Source: Candidatus Iainarchaeum sp. (GTDB taxonomy: Archaea > Iainarchaeota > Iainarchaeia > JAGGVJ01). Taken from it: a DNA stretch of 6,742 nucleotides. Below the pieces are notes generated by a model. It made no database searches. It saw only the letters and a list, made by a program, of their open reading frames with translations, and had not been told where the DNA came from. This document shows positions 6,529 to 6,742 of the stretch, one piece after another. The stretch is from positions 1-6,742 of the forward strand of contig JAGGVJ010000042.1 in assembly GCA_021158055.1 (NCBI GenBank). Reading direction: 5' to 3'. Made by a program: the position numbers and the translations under genes. Position 1 is the first letter of the stretch; each line of letters opens with the position of its first letter.

Positions 6529-6742
6529 ATGGCAACAACAATATCTGTAAGTCAAGAATTACTCTCTAAATTAAAAGAAAGAAAAATGTATAATAAAGAA
6601 TCTTATGAAGAAGTAATTTGGGACGCATTAGAAGATTCAATGGAATTATCAAAAGAAACTAAAAAAAGAATCAAACTTGCTGAAAAAGACATAAAAGCCG
6701 GCAACATATACTCTCTTGAAGATGTTAAAAAGGAGTTAGGGC
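6529..6742 (+). CDS. Probable RelB-like antitoxin of a type II toxin-antitoxin pair, C-terminus cut off by window edge
   Basis: The first 71 codons, open at the right edge. The protein starts MATTISVSQELLSKLKE, a strand followed by a helix as in ribbon-helix-helix-type DNA-binding antitoxins. A second helix around YNKESYEEVIWDAL (about 20-33) follows. The rest is charged: RIKLAEKDIKAGNIYSLEDVKKELG (47-71), resembling the toxin-binding tail of short archaeal RelB-like antitoxins (N-terminus like DUF7557, from memory). Such proteins usually end soon after this motif and are followed at once by a RelE/ParE toxin, which here would lie outside the window. No Shine-Dalgarno sequence precedes the ATG at 6529, but a consensus TATA box 26 bases upstream supports a leaderless mRNA. 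An in-frame ATG at 6508 would add MVTYIVV; it lies too close to the TATA box to be transcribed from it. The gene is far more AT-rich than purLQM. Confidence 0.7.
   Translation, partial: MATTISVSQELLSKLKERKMYNKESYEEVIWDALEDSMELSKETKKRIKLAEKDIKAGNIYSLEDVKKELG

Overview
The window looks like a piece of an archaeal chromosome, possibly DPANN-type; the lineage is inferred and unproven. Three things point that way. The AT-rich start of the last gene has a consensus archaeal TATA box (TTTATATA) about 26 bases before an ATG with no Shine-Dalgarno sequence, which fits leaderless transcription. The small protein there resembles short archaeal RelB-like antitoxins. The divergent malic enzyme and purL genes also have TATA-like boxes at plausible distances from good Shine-Dalgarno sequences. 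The purine genes themselves look like bacterial sub-families, so lateral acquisition is likely.

Layout: (1) Positions 1-1145, minus strand, hold the N-terminal 381 residues of a short malic enzyme that runs off the left edge. (2) Positions 1146-1380 are a divergent intergenic region with putative promoters in both directions, a small hairpin and short direct repeats. (3) Positions 1381-6488, plus strand, hold a purine operon, purL-purQ-purM, encoding the fourth and fifth steps of de novo IMP synthesis (FGAR to FGAM to AIR). PurL carries two PurS-like modules fused in tandem to its N-terminus. purQ starts inside the purL stop codon. An 18-base tandem repeat that includes the purQ stop codon fills most of the purQ-purM gap. 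(4) From 6489 to the right edge, an AT-rich segment carries a TATA box inside an imperfect palindrome and the first 71 codons of a probable antitoxin; the expected toxin gene would lie beyond the window.

How the genes work together: PurQ (glutaminase) supplies ammonia to PurL (ATP-dependent FGAM synthetase), and the fused PurS-like domains probably replace the free PurS dimer that bridges PurL and PurQ in many bacteria and archaea. PurM then closes the imidazole ring of FGAM to give AIR. The malic enzyme (malate to pyruvate, CO2 and reduced nicotinamide cofactor) is transcribed away from the operon and has no evident link to purine synthesis. No entirely new system is evident. The most unusual points are the tandem repeat after purQ, the mixed sub-family origin of the purine genes in an apparently archaeal genome, and the palindrome overlapping the antitoxin promoter.
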